Made by a program: the position numbers and the translations under genes | Assembly (NCBI GenBank): GCA_022560615.1 | Contig: JADFSR010000015.1 | Span: forward strand, 28,826 to 92,825 | Direction: 5' to 3' | DNA from: Gemmatimonadota bacterium | GTDB taxonomy: Bacteria; Gemmatimonadota; Gemmatimonadetes; Longimicrobiales; Gaopeijiaceae | Length of the DNA: 64,000 nucleotides | Shown: positions 45,764 through 56,100 of the stretch, in pieces | Layout of the letters: each line of letters begins with the position of its first letter | How positions within the stretch are numbered: the first letter of the stretch is position 1 | The notes under the pieces: generated by a model | The model's database searches: none | What the model was told of the DNA's origin: nothing | The model's input: only the letters and a program-made list of their open reading frames with translations

Positions 45764-46291
45764 TCATCCGACGGCGTCGGTCAGCAGGACGATCACCACA
45801 TACTTCAACAGCAACCCACTTGCGCTGATCGACACGGCCTTCAGCCGGTTGTACCGCATGATCCCCGAAACCAACAGCATGTTCGGCGACGAAAGCGGCA
45901 AGAGGTTGAACGTGAAAATTGCCCACCCTCCCCATCGGTGGAAGGTGGCCTTGAACTTCTCGAACTTTGCTCGGCTGATCAGCGTATCCACAACCCGTTC
46001 GCTGACGATGTAGCCGATTCCATAGTCGATCGTTTGGGCGAGCAAGGCGGTTGCGACACTCAGACCGATCAAGACAAGTGCCGAATCTCCAGCCGCGAGG
46101 TAGAGCGGAACGAGGGCTTCGACAGGCATGAGCAGGAAGAACAGGTAACCTGAGAAGTGGATCAGCCCGAACGAAACCAGTCCGGGGCGCCGGCCGGCCA
46201 TGATTTCTCGCCCCAGCGTGGACCCGACGATCGCGATGATTACCACGAGCATGATCGAGACTCCAATCACGCTTTTCTTCGTCAATCTCAT
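45764..46291 (-). CDS. DedA/VTT-like integral membrane protein
   Basis: 175 residues, mostly hydrophobic: 'VIGVSIMLVVIIAIVGSTLG', 'HFSGYLFFLLMPVEALVPLY', 'LVLIGLSVATALLAQTIDYG' and a C-terminal 'LLLKYVVIVLLTDAV'. The middle part ('AKFEKFKATFHRWGGWAIFT', 'FNLLPLSSPNMLLVSGIM') matches the re-entrant core of the DedA/SNARE-associated (VTT) family. Likely a lipid scramblase or transporter-like protein. No operon partner. Confidence 0.75.
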   Translation of the reverse strand: MRLTKKSVIGVSIMLVVIIAIVGSTLGREIMAGRRPGLVSFGLIHFSGYLFFLLMPVEALVPLYLAAGDSALVLIGLSVATALLAQTIDYGIGYIVSERVVDTLISRAKFEKFKATFHRWGGWAIFTFNLLPLSSPNMLLVSGIMRYNRLKAVSISASGLLLKYVVIVLLTDAVG

Positions 46292-46365
46292 CGGTGCGCC
46301 GGTTGGGAGTTGGTTTTTGCGTGCAGAAACCTAGCTCGAAAACGAGGTCCCGAGGCGCATTCTCG

Positions 46366-48531
46366 TCAGCGTCCCGGCGGTCGGGGCCCGTCCACCTCGA
46401 TCGTCTCCCCCCGGATCATCGCACGCTCGAAGAATTCGTCGGTGGCGCCGAAGGCGATGAGCCAGCGCTCGTAGAGCAGGGAGTCGTGCACGTCGTCCGG
46501 GAAGACGATGAGCTCGTACGGCACATCGTTCGCCCGGAGTGCTTGCACCAAGCCCACCGTCTGCGAGAAGGGCACGTTGCGGTCGTCGTCGCCGTGCATG
46601 AGGAGCACCGGTGAGGTCCATCCCTCCACCGCGGAGATCGCCGACGACGTGTAAGACAGCACCTCGGGATCGATGGAATTGCCACGCAGGTGCACCCCGG
46701 CCAGGTCCACTCCTGCCGCGAAGACGTCGGAGTTCCGCGCCAAGGCCTGGGCCGTCAGAATCCCCCCGTACGACAGGCCCCACACGCCGATGCGATCCCT
46801 GTCCACGTCCGATCGGCTCTGGAGATACCGCCCTACGGCGATGATGTCCCGGTACTCGGTGTTGCCCAGCCCACCCCGACCGGGGGCATTCCGGAACTCC
46901 CGGCCGTAGCCGATGCCGCTCCGATAGTTCACCGATATGACGATGTACCCCTTGTTCGCGAAGTACTGATTCATCGCGTACGACATGTGGTAGAAGTGCA
47001 TATAGTGGTAGCCGAGCAGCATCTGTCGCCGGGAACCACCGTGGATGAAGAGGAGTGCCGGCCTCTTCTCTCCGGGCTCGAGGTCCGGGGGCAGGAAGAT
47101 CTGGTTGTAGAACTCGAAGCCGTCTTCGGCGGTGAGGGTCAGGGCCTCTGGGGTCACGTGCCGGTCCACGGGGAACTCGTCCGGTAGGGGCGTGATGAAG
47201 CGGGGCTCGCCGCCATCTGCTGGAACGAGAGCCACCGAGAGCGGTCTGGCGGCCCCGCCGGCCAACGTGGCCACGGCGTTCTCCGAAGCGAGCACTGCCG
47301 GATACGTCTCCACACCGTCGCCGCGGGTAAGCTGTTCCGCACGCCCACCGGATGTAGGCACCTTCCACAGGTGCCGACGGTCGATGTCTCCAGCGTTGAT
47401 TGCGTAGTAGAGCGTCCGCCCGTCGGCGGCCAGCGAGATGTACTCGGCGATGCCGTCCCCGGGCGTGAGCTTCATCGCCCCTCGCCCCGGGTGCGAGAGG
47501 GACACGGAGTAGTAGTGGCGCCAACCGTCGGGCTCGGCTTGGAAGATCACGTTGTCCCCGGCCCAGATGACCTGCCGCACCTCCCGATGCAGCTCGTCGC
47601 CGGGCTCGTTGTGCCACAGCTCCCAACCCGCCTGACTCTCCTGGTCCGCAACCCAGATGGACCAGTCGTATCCACCGGCGAAGCGGGCCGTCAGAAGTCC
47701 GTCGGGGAGGTCTTCCTCGGTGGCATCCCCCGGGTCGGCCTGGGCACCGAAGGGCAGGCCCGGTCTGCGAATGAACGCGATGCGCTTGCCGTCCGCCGAC
47801 CACGTGGGGCTCGTGTCCCGATCGACACCGGGAGCCATGTACACGACGCCCGGCTTCTCGGTGTCGTAGACGCCGATGAAGCTGTGGTCCCCCCGATCAC
47901 TGACGAACGCGATCTTCTTGGAATCCGGTGACCACACGGGGCTCCGGTTGTCGCCGAACGTGCTGTACAGTGGCGGCGCGTCGTCCACCGCCTCGGCCTC
48001 GTGGGTGCCGGGGTTCACCGCGGAGCGGTAGATGGCGCCGTCCTTACTGTACGCCACCCACTTCCCGTCGGGTGAAAGCGCGACGTTCCAGGCTTCCACG
48101 ACGCGCCACGCATCGCCACCCCCGGTGTTGACGGCCCAGATGGCCCGCTCCGTACCCCGCGGGTCGCTGGTCACGTTGGCGATCCACCCGTCGCGGTTCG
48201 GCGTGTGCCCTCGGATGAACACCACCACCGAGCCATCGTCGGAAATCTGCACCTGGGACATGTCGTGGCCGTCGTCGTCCATGTAGTCCGTGAGGCGAAG
48301 CGGTGTGAAGTCCGGAGTCGCGGCGGTGTACAGGTTCCGCATGCCGCGCTCGAACTCGATCCACGCGATGCGATCGGCTGCTTTGGCCGACACCAGGCTC
48401 AGGGGAAAGCCCGGGCTCAGGACGTCGTCGATGGTGAACGACTGGGCGCGCGTGGGAGACGGTGATCCCAGGATCAGGATCAGGATCAGGACGACGAGGA
48501 GGGCGCTACGGCTTCGGCGGGACGACGACAT
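46366..48531 (-). CDS. Secreted S9 family peptidase (DPP-IV-like)
   Basis: 721 residues. The start at 48531 opens the signal 'MSSSRRSRSALLVVLILILI' (cleavage near 'TRAQ'); the open frame before it has no ribosome site. Residues ~30-450 form a PD40 propeller ('YSKDGAIYRS', 'WSPDSKKIAFVSDRGDHS', 'WSADGKRIAFIRRPG'). The C-terminal alpha/beta hydrolase has oxyanion 'LFIHGGSRRQ', nucleophile 'GVWGLSYGGILTAQA', acid 'LMHGDDDRNVPF' and His 'PDDVHDSLLYERW'. A dipeptidyl- or oligopeptidase acting outside the cytoplasm. A 6-bp ATCAGG-type repeat encodes the LILILIL run of the signal. Confidence 0.9.
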   Translation of the reverse strand: MSSSRRSRSALLVVLILILILGSPSPTRAQSFTIDDVLSPGFPLSLVSAKAADRIAWIEFERGMRNLYTAATPDFTPLRLTDYMDDDGHDMSQVQISDDGSVVVFIRGHTPNRDGWIANVTSDPRGTERAIWAVNTGGGDAWRVVEAWNVALSPDGKWVAYSKDGAIYRSAVNPGTHEAEAVDDAPPLYSTFGDNRSPVWSPDSKKIAFVSDRGDHSFIGVYDTEKPGVVYMAPGVDRDTSPTWSADGKRIAFIRRPGLPFGAQADPGDATEEDLPDGLLTARFAGGYDWSIWVADQESQAGWELWHNEPGDELHREVRQVIWAGDNVIFQAEPDGWRHYYSVSLSHPGRGAMKLTPGDGIAEYISLAADGRTLYYAINAGDIDRRHLWKVPTSGGRAEQLTRGDGVETYPAVLASENAVATLAGGAARPLSVALVPADGGEPRFITPLPDEFPVDRHVTPEALTLTAEDGFEFYNQIFLPPDLEPGEKRPALLFIHGGSRRQMLLGYHYMHFYHMSYAMNQYFANKGYIVISVNYRSGIGYGREFRNAPGRGGLGNTEYRDIIAVGRYLQSRSDVDRDRIGVWGLSYGGILTAQALARNSDVFAAGVDLAGVHLRGNSIDPEVLSYTSSAISAVEGWTSPVLLMHGDDDRNVPFSQTVGLVQALRANDVPYELIVFPDDVHDSLLYERWLIAFGATDEFFERAMIRGETIEVDGPRPPGR

Positions 48532-48798
48532 GTCGGATCTCACGGCAACGAGGTTGGTGGCGGCCCCGGGCCGTAGCCCGGAGCGCTGCGCTGAAGCTGC
48601 CGGTGGGCGGGTGGGGAGCGCAACGGTGCGGGGGGGGCTACGTGGAGCTATCCTGTTGCTACGTCGATAGAGCCACGGAGATCGCGGCAACCGACGCGTG
48701 AACGCGATCGACTGTCGGAACGAGAACGAGCTGCTCGTCGGGGAAACCGGGAACTGGCGAGTACGGCGCGTCAGCCTACAATCAAGAGGGGAGTGAGC

Positions 48799-49347
48799 AT
48801 GCGCATGAAGGCCTCAGCTCTGGTCACGACCGCAATGATGTTCTTCCCCCCGCTGTCTGTTGCGCAGGAAGCGCCGCCGACGTCTGCCACCGACATCACC
48901 CGTGCAGAAATCCAGACCGTATTGGAGAGCATGGGTGAGTCGATCGACCGTCAGCTGAAAGTCGTCGACATCGGCGGAGAGAACGTGGGCATCGGCATCC
49001 TCCACCGGGATGGGGACAACGATACCGACGGCGCGCTGCGAGGCATTATCCACGCCCAGGTGACGGAGGTGTACTACATCCTCTCCGGTGGCGGGACCCT
49101 CCTGACGGGGGGCGAGATCATCGATCCGACTGAGCCGTCCGCTGGAAGCATACTCATAGGGCCTACGTTCTCCGGACAGTCGAGGAACGGCCAGATTCGC
49201 GAAATCTCGGCGGGGGACGTCGTGGTGATCCCGGCCGGAGTGCTGCACGCGTGGACGCTGATTCCCGATGAGGTCACGTACCTGAGCGTGCGGATAGATC
49301 CGCACCTGGCTCTTCCAGCGGGATACGTGAACCCGGAGATCCGCTGA
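48799..49347 (+). CDS. Secreted cupin-domain protein
   Basis: 182 residues from an ATG five bases after GGGGAG; the signal ends near 'LSVAQ'. The conserved cupin barrel has motif 1 around 'IIHAQVTEVYYILSGGGTLL' and motif 2 'AGDVVVIPAGVLHAWTLI'. Metal-binding His residues are partly kept (His in 'HAQ', Glu in 'TEVYY', His in 'LHAW'). Function unknown; perhaps an isomerase or dioxygenase. Confidence 0.85.
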   Translation: MRMKASALVTTAMMFFPPLSVAQEAPPTSATDITRAEIQTVLESMGESIDRQLKVVDIGGENVGIGILHRDGDNDTDGALRGIIHAQVTEVYYILSGGGTLLTGGEIIDPTEPSAGSILIGPTFSGQSRNGQIREISAGDVVVIPAGVLHAWTLIPDEVTYLSVRIDPHLALPAGYVNPEIR

Positions 49348-49393
49348 CGGCGACTGGGCACCTCGCCGCGCTTCCGCGAGGCGTGGTCCGGCG

Positions 49394-50014
49394 CTACGGC
49401 AGCGCCGCCGTCCAGTGCTCCTCGGAGATGACCGCGATCGGCACTCCTCTCGCCCGGTACTGGACCACCTCGTCGAGCACCTCGCCGAACGAGCTCTGAC
49501 ACCAATCCGAGGCCCCGATCGAACCGATCACGACGTAGTCCGTACGGCGGTTCACGATGCGCTCGCATGTGCCGCCCAATTCGGTGATTTCGCGCTCACA
49601 CGCGTGGACGGGCCCGTATGCCATCTCGCCGGCAAACAGGAAGGCGTGTCCCTCGAAGACGACGTCCGGCTCTGGTGTGGTGAGCGGCACGTCGGTCGCG
49701 AGCGGAAAACCGCCCCCGTATCCGGCGGGGTTCTCGGCGAGCTGCGAGAGCAGCGCACGCAGGTGCTTTTGCTCTCTTCGGTCCACTCGACCATCGAGGA
49801 AGATGCGCTCGAGCCTGCGAGAGAGCATGTTAGCCGGCCAACGAGTCACGACTTCGGGATGCGCTCTCGTCCATTCGGCGAGGCGTTCGGCTTCGTCGCT
49901 CGAGACGACACCGTCTGCGATGACGCCTCGCACCAGGCCCACCATCTCGGCAAGACCCTGCTCGATCTCCCTTCGCGCCCGAAGGGTTCGGGCGCGACCG
50001 GCGGGTCCCGTCAC
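49394..50014 (-). CDS. TerB-like helical domain plus BRCT domain protein
   Basis: 206 residues starting at a GTG that overlaps the upstream stop (TAGTG), so coupled to the CotH-like gene. Residues ~15-105 are helical and TerB-like ('GVIADGVVSSDEAERLAEWT', 'IFLDGRVDRREQKHLRALLS'). Residues ~130-206 form a BRCT domain ('VVFEGHAFLFAGEMAYG', 'EREITELGGTCERIVNRRTD', 'YVVIGSIGASDW') as in NAD-dependent ligases and DNA-polymerase-associated proteins. Role unknown; its link to an exported CotH-like protein is odd. Confidence 0.8.
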   Translation of the reverse strand: MTGPAGRARTLRARREIEQGLAEMVGLVRGVIADGVVSSDEAERLAEWTRAHPEVVTRWPANMLSRRLERIFLDGRVDRREQKHLRALLSQLAENPAGYGGGFPLATDVPLTTPEPDVVFEGHAFLFAGEMAYGPVHACEREITELGGTCERIVNRRTDYVVIGSIGASDWCQSSFGEVLDEVVQYRARGVPIAVISEEHWTAALP

Positions 50015-51129
50015 TAGCCGGGCAAAGCCCGACAGATGTCCGTCATTTTGCGCTCGAAGTCACGCTCGCTGTCGAGGGTCTTGTAGAAGTTCTCGTAGAA
50101 CTTCACCGCGTTCTCACGCCGGCCCTCTTCCATCAGCTCGAAGCTCATGTACAAGTCCCAGAGCGCATCCCGCTGCTCGTTGAACATCGGCGCCAACGTT
50201 GCTTGCACGAGCTGGGGTCGACAAAAGCCGCGGAAGAGCCGGTCGGTCACACGCCGCAGCCGGTACCGCTCGGTCAACGATGGGTCGGGCGACGCGTAGC
50301 GCGCGTTGACCGCCCCAGAGAAGTCGAAGTCGTACGGCACGGTCAAGTACTTCCCTTCCTCGGTCTGGATCAGCTTCGTGTTGTGCCCCTCGACGGCCGA
50401 CCAGTCCGTGTTCCCGATCATGTAGTTGAACATCGCTACGAGCACGGCACCATCGCCGTCGACGCGGGCCGGGTGGAACTGCCCCGTGCCGAAGTCGTCG
50501 TACTCGACATGGATCGCCCGATTGCGCTCGGCCATGTCCTCGTCGCTCTCGAGGAGAAAACCGATCTTGGTGCGCGTATCGTAGTCGTCGTTGATGTCCA
50601 CGTACGTGATCTCGACGAGCCGGACCCGGAACGACGCTGGCGTGAGCAGTTGATACGCCTTGTACGCCAGGTACTCCCTGTAAACGTAGCGCTGAAAGTT
50701 GTCGCGACCGTCGTGGCACGGCGTCACCAGCTTGAGCTTGTCCTGACCCTCGAAGACCGTGCCTTCCATCTGCTTCTTGGGAAAATCGAACCGGAGCGGC
50801 GGGAAGTTGCAGTTGCGCTTGCTCCGCCTGAAGATGCCACGCGTGCGTACCTCTATGGCCTGTTCGATCTGCGCACCGTCCGCTCCTGCGAATGTGAGCG
50901 TCCCGTCGACTTCCATCGTGTCGATGCGCTTGTCGCGAAGCCACTTGATGTCGGTCAGGAGCGTGATCCGCAGGGGCTCCTCCGATTGAAACAGAGGGGC
51001 GTTCTCGGCCACTTCAGCGCGCTCCATGTACTGCTCGGGCGTAGGGAATTCGAAGTCCTGCGCGGAGAGCGCGGGGGAGAGGCCGATCAGAAGGGCTAGG
51101 GACGGGAAAACGGCGCGGCAGACGGACAT
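50014..51129 (-). CDS. Exported CotH-kinase-like protein
   Basis: 371 residues with signal peptide 'MSVCRAVFPSLALLIGLSPA' (cleavage after 'LSAQ') and GAGGAA six bases before ATG. The C-terminal half shows the CotH pattern: 'MFNYMIGNTDWSAVEGHNTK' followed by 'YLTVPYDFDFSGAVNARYA', i.e. GNxDW, HN and DFD. The N-terminal part ('EVRTRGIFRRSKRNCNFPPL', 'YREYLAYKAYQLLTPASFRV') also fits. CotH proteins are atypical secreted kinases and are often encoded beside VTC-domain and DUF4956 genes, exactly the arrangement seen here across the divergent promoter. The substrate is unknown. Confidence 0.72.
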   Translation of the reverse strand: MSVCRAVFPSLALLIGLSPALSAQDFEFPTPEQYMERAEVAENAPLFQSEEPLRITLLTDIKWLRDKRIDTMEVDGTLTFAGADGAQIEQAIEVRTRGIFRRSKRNCNFPPLRFDFPKKQMEGTVFEGQDKLKLVTPCHDGRDNFQRYVYREYLAYKAYQLLTPASFRVRLVEITYVDINDDYDTRTKIGFLLESDEDMAERNRAIHVEYDDFGTGQFHPARVDGDGAVLVAMFNYMIGNTDWSAVEGHNTKLIQTEEGKYLTVPYDFDFSGAVNARYASPDPSLTERYRLRRVTDRLFRGFCRPQLVQATLAPMFNEQRDALWDLYMSFELMEEGRRENAVKFYENFYKTLDSERDFERKMTDICRALPG

Positions 51130-51276
51130 GACATTCCTCGCATCTCAGGGTCGCTCGAAGAGTACGATCCGCCGGACTACATTTCCAGCAGATTCTTGCT
51201 GCGGACCCCGAGGACCGCGCATCATGCATCGTCAGAGGGCGCTTCACGCTCCCTTACACACCACTCGGAGTTGTCG

Positions 51277-52338
51277 ATGAGCCAGCCACGCGCACCGTCC
51301 ACCTCCAATCGCGGCCTCGGGCGAGTCCTTCTGTACTACATCGCCATGGGCGTGACGACCGCCTTGTTGATCCGCTTCCCGGACTTCCGCGACGCGATCT
51401 CCGGCGCGAAGCTCGCGGAGCTCGCCAACGTCAATCTATTCAATCCTGATGTGCCTGCGGTCGGGGACCCCGTGGCGGTCTCGACATGGGCCCGCGCGAT
51501 CACCGCGGGGATCTCGATGGTAGGCGCGTTGGCCATCATGATTCCCGTGACGTGGGTCTACATGGTCACCCGGCGCCAGCGCGGGTATTCCGAGTCGGTG
51601 GTGCACACGCTGCTCATCCTGCCCGTGGCAGTGACCGGCATCGTCATGATCGTTCAGGCGAACCTCGCGCTCGCCTTCTCGCTCGCGGGCATCGTCGCGG
51701 CGGTCCGCTTCCGGACCACACTCGAGGACACGAAGGATGCGGTCTACGTCTTCCTCGCGATCGGCGTGGGTGTATCGTCCGGTGTGCAGGCGCTCGGGAT
51801 CGCTCTGGTGCTCTCCGTCCTCTTCAATGTGGTCATCATCGTGCTCTGGAAGACGCAGTTCGGCAACATCTATGCGGATCAGAACGCACGCTCGGGTCCG
51901 TTGGATTTGGGCGATGTGCTCGCGGGTCCCGCTTCGGCGGCGAGCGCGCTCCGGGTTGGTGATCCCGCGATTCTGGACGCAGCGGCCCCCGCGGACCTAG
52001 CCGAGATCGCCGACCACGCGGTGCGGATCGAGCGCCATCTCAACGCGGAGCGAGAGAAGAAGAAAGAGAAGCGCTGCAACGTCTTGATCATGGCGTACGG
52101 CCCCGGCGCGGAGCAGGCGCAGCGCTACGTCGATCAACTCCTCGAAGAGCTCGCGGATCGCTTCAAGCTCATCGAGGTGAACCCGGTGAAGGGACGCGGC
52201 GTTCTGCTCGAGTATCTGGCCAAAGTGGACGGGTCGGGGGTCGAAGGCGCTGTGATCGACCGACTCAACAATGCGCCCGACGGTGTCATCACCGCGGCGG
52301 AGCTGCGCTCACTCAGGGGTCTCAAGAAGTTCACGTGA
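51277..52338 (+). CDS. DUF4956 membrane protein
   Basis: 353 residues from an ATG with GGAG seven bases upstream. Four hydrophobic segments: 'VLLYYIAMGVTTALLI', 'GISMVGALAIMIPVTWVYMV', 'SVVHTLLILPVAVTGIVMIV' and 'GVQALGIALVLSVLFNVVII', with the DUF4956 signature 'LAGIVAAVRFRTTLEDTKDA'. The C-terminal ~130 residues are cytosolic. DUF4956 genes are regularly next to polyphosphate polymerase VTC-domain genes in bacteria; here the following fusion protein supplies a CYTH/VTC-like domain. First gene of a coupled operon (GTGA overlap with the next). Confidence 0.85.
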   Translation: MSQPRAPSTSNRGLGRVLLYYIAMGVTTALLIRFPDFRDAISGAKLAELANVNLFNPDVPAVGDPVAVSTWARAITAGISMVGALAIMIPVTWVYMVTRRQRGYSESVVHTLLILPVAVTGIVMIVQANLALAFSLAGIVAAVRFRTTLEDTKDAVYVFLAIGVGVSSGVQALGIALVLSVLFNVVIIVLWKTQFGNIYADQNARSGPLDLGDVLAGPASAASALRVGDPAILDAAAPADLAEIADHAVRIERHLNAEREKKKEKRCNVLIMAYGPGAEQAQRYVDQLLEELADRFKLIEVNPVKGRGVLLEYLAKVDGSGVEGAVIDRLNNAPDGVITAAELRSLRGLKKFT

Positions 52339-53186
52339 CGCTACGCGCGTTCCTGTCCTTGCTCGGGGCGGTCGGGCTCACAGGACTGGCCGAGGTCCAG
52401 GAGTACCGGACGCTCGTCGAGCGGTACGACTTCTCCAGCCGTTCAATGCGTCGCGATCTGCCGGGCCGGCTGGACGAGGTCTCGGGGCTCGCGTTCACCC
52501 CTGACGGGCGCCTCTTCGCGCACGGCGACGAACGCGCGTGGATCCACGAAATCGATCCAAAGACCGGTGAGGTCGGCAAACGCTTCATGTTCGGCGAGCG
52601 CACCGCGCGCGACGACTTCGAGGGCATCGCGATCGTGGGCGAGCGGTTCTTCCTGATCTCGAGCGGAGGCTTGCTCTACGAGTCTCGCGAGGGCGAGGAC
52701 CGCGAAGATAAGGCGTACCGGGTCACCGACACCGGGCTCGGCCAAAGCTGCGAGGTCGAGGGCCTCGAGTACCACCCCGCTTGGGATGAGCTGCTCATCC
52801 CGTGCAAGTCGACGACACTGGACTTGGATGCCATCGTCATCCACCGCCTGCCGATCTCTCCCGACACGCCGCGACCCCCGCCGATTCTAGTCGAGCGTGC
52901 CGCTTTGGCCTTCCACGGAATCGACGCCGACTTTCACCCATCCGGCATTGCGCTCGACCCGAACACGGGCACGCTGGTTCTGGTCGCCGCCCGGGAAGAA
53001 GCAATTCTGGAGATCTCCATGGAAGGCCGGGTCATCTCCGCGCTCCGACTCTCTCGCCGGCGGCACCCCCAGACCGAGGGTGTCGCGTTTGGACCCGATG
53101 GCACCCTCTACCTGGCGGACGAGAAGAATGGGCGGGCCGCCCGCCTGACAGCGTACCACAGGATCGAAGGGCTCGAATCGCGATGA
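52335..53186 (+). CDS. SdiA-regulated/phytase-like beta-propeller protein
   Basis: 283 residues, GTG start overlapping the DUF4956 stop (GTGA). Short hydrophobic N-terminus ('LRAFLSLLGAVGLTGLA'), possibly a signal. Propeller blades: 'RLDEVSGLAFTPDGRLFAHG', 'GEVGKRFMFGERTARDDFEG', 'QSCEVEGLEYHPAWDELLIP', 'IDADFHPSGIALDPNTGTLV' and 'GVAFGPDGTLYLADEKNGRA'. The conserved acidic loops fit SdiA-regulated and phytase-like propellers, some of which are Ca-dependent phosphatases. In a polyphosphate operon a phosphatase or sensor role is plausible but unproven. Stop overlaps the next start (ATGA). Confidence 0.75.
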   Translation: MTLRAFLSLLGAVGLTGLAEVQEYRTLVERYDFSSRSMRRDLPGRLDEVSGLAFTPDGRLFAHGDERAWIHEIDPKTGEVGKRFMFGERTARDDFEGIAIVGERFFLISSGGLLYESREGEDREDKAYRVTDTGLGQSCEVEGLEYHPAWDELLIPCKSTTLDLDAIVIHRLPISPDTPRPPPILVERAALAFHGIDADFHPSGIALDPNTGTLVLVAAREEAILEISMEGRVISALRLSRRRHPQTEGVAFGPDGTLYLADEKNGRAARLTAYHRIEGLESR

Positions 53187-56100
53187 GCCGACGACTCAAC
53201 CTGCCCGTGCAGGACATCGCTCTGCTCGAACAGCTCGCGGCATCGAGGCGCCTGGGGGGGATGTTTGCCGGGAAGTCGACGTTCCTGCTCCTGCGCAAGA
53301 CGTACTTCGACACGCCCGGCGGCTTGCTTCGCGAACGGGGCATGACGTTGCGTCTCCGCATGGAAGCCCAGGGCCGGCAAGTCGTCGAGCTCACCATCCA
53401 GGACGACCTGAACCTTCAGGGTGTGGTCGAAGAGACCGTGCTCGAGACCCCGGCAGTAGGCGGCGGGCTGTACTCCACGATCTGCGGCGCTTCCGAGGTG
53501 GCGACACGAGTGCGCGAGGTCGTGGACCCCGCAGCGCTCAGACCGCAGCTCGCGATCGACATCGACCGGGAAACGCGTGATCTGAGAGCCAGGTGGTGGG
53601 GCCGGCCACAGCACCGAGTCTCGTTCGATCACGTAGTGGCGCACGCGCCCGGCGTCACCCGAGCGTTCTATGAGATCACGCTCACGGAAGTCATGCCGGG
53701 GCGTAGGAGCCTCGAGGCGCTGGGCCAGCGGCTGCGTACCGAGCACAAAATCGAGATGGACGGGCATGACAGCTTGGAACGCATGCGCGTCGCGCTCACG
53801 GGCACGACCGAAGCGCGGGTCGAGATACCTCACGAGGTGCGCGTCGCGCTGCTCATCCTCCAGGACGGCAAGGTCGCGCTGCTGGACGGCAAGAAGGGTC
53901 TCACGCTCCCCGACACCCACGGTGCGGGCGAGGAGCTCGCTCGCGAGTTCTTGCAGGAGCTGTTGGCGCTCGACAGCGGAGGTGTCGAGCTGGACCTGAT
54001 CGGCTTCGCGCCGCCGCGAAAGGGCGGCGCCGACCTCGAGGTCTGGCTGCACGTACGCCCGCCGATGAGCGAAGAGCCGCGCGCTTTCATCTGGGTCCCA
54101 CTCGACGAGTTGATGGAGCGGGTCGGAGGTCCGCAGCTCCGCGATCCGGGGCTTGTGGCTGCGCTGCTTCTGCTCGTCCGCTCCGAGATCGGGTTACGGC
54201 TTCTGCGTGACTCGCAGGCACGCGCGGAAGAACCGATCCAACTACCTCTGGCGGAGAGGGACCCGAGCCTCGAAGCCGGCTCCGGAGACGATGACTTCCT
54301 CGACCTCGAGCTCAGTATCCTTGATTTCAACCAGCGGGTGCTCGAGCTCGCCGAGGACGATTCGGTCCCGCTGCTAGAGCGCTTCTTCTTCCTGTCGATC
54401 TTCTCGAGCAACCTCGACGAGTTTTTCGTGGTTCGGGTCGCTCGCTTGAAGGAGGAGGCCGATCTCGGTCCTACGGGAAAGGGCGAGGCACTCTCGGCTC
54501 GACAACTGCTCGATCTCGTCGCGATCCGGGTCCGCGCGCTCATGGCGCGTCAGTACGAGTGCCTCACCCAGATGCTGCTCCCGGAGCTTGCGGAGCGGGG
54601 GATCCGCCTCAGGCGCTGGGATGAGCTCCGGGCAGATCAGCGCGACGCGCTCTCGACCAAGTTCTCGGCCGATCTCTTCCCGTTGCTGACGCCGCTCGCG
54701 ATGTCGGCCGGCCCTGGTCGATCTTTCCCGCGACTGCCGAGCCTAGGTCTCTCGCTCGCTACGGTGCTGCGGAAGGAGGGCGAGTCGGAGACTGAATTCG
54801 GCTATGTGCCGATTCCGGACTCGCTGCCGCGCTTCGTCACGATCCCGGGCACGAAGGATCTCGTGGGCACTGGTGAGCTGATCATGGCGCACGTTGCCAG
54901 GCTCTTCCCGTCCTTCGAAGTGCAGGGCGTGCATGCGTTCCGGGTCAGCCGCATGAGCGACGTCGAGATCGACGAGGACTCGTCGGGCTCGCTGCTGGCT
55001 GCGGTCGCCGATGAGGTCGAGGACCGGCGCTTCAAGCCGGTCATCCGGATCGAAGTGCAGGCTTCGATGCCCCGCGAAGTGCGCGCCCACCTGCTGCGTG
55101 AGCTTCGCGCGGAGCGGGGCAGTGACTCGGCTCCGCTCAAGCGCGTCGACGTCTACGAGGTGGACGGGCCCATCGACCTCAGGGGCTTTGCTGAGTTCAC
55201 GGACTTGGATGTGCCTGGGGGCCGGTTCCCGCCGTACGAGCCGACGCACCCGCTGGCGGACGACGTCTCGATATTCGACGTGCTCGCGGAGCGCGACATG
55301 CTGGTCCACCACCCGTTCGAGGCGTTCGACAACACCGTCGGTCGCTTCCTGAGCGAGGCGGCGGACGACCCCGACGTGGTGTCGATCAAACTCACGCTGT
55401 ACCGCACAGGGCGGGACTCGCCGGTGATGGAGGCATTGCTGCGTGCGCTCGACGCGGGCAAAGACGTGTCCGTCTTCGTGGAGCTCAAGGCGCGCTTCGA
55501 CGAGGAGAGCAATATCGAGTGGACCCATCGGCTCACCGAGGCGGGTGCACACGTCGTCTATGGTGTGGTCGGCTACAAGACGCACGCGAAGACCGCCCTC
55601 GTGGTCCGGCAGGAAGCGGACGGTGTGAAGCGGTACGTGCATATCGGTACCGGGAACTACAACGCCACGACCGCTCGCTTCTATACCGATCTGGGACTCA
55701 TGTCTGCGGATCCGGACTTGGGCGCCGACTTGAGCGATTTCTTCAACGAGCTCACCGGTGGGGCAGGGCCCCCGCAGAAGGATTTCCGCCGACTTCTCGT
55801 CGCGCCTAGCTCATTGGTTCAGGGCATCGAGCGCATGATAAAGAGGGAGATCGAGCACGCGCGCGCCGGGCGCCCCGCCCGCATCCAGGCGAAGCTCAAC
55901 GGCTTGGCGGACCGCAAGGTCGTGAAGCTGTTGTACCGGGCCGCCGAGGAAGGCGTGAAGATCGACCTGATCATCCGTTCGATTTGCACGCTCAGGCCGG
56001 GGGTGCCAGGCCTCTCGGAGGGAATCCATGTGCGGAGCATTCTGGGGCGCTTCCTCGAGCACTCCCGGATCGTGTACTTCGAGAACGCCGGCCAGAGCGA

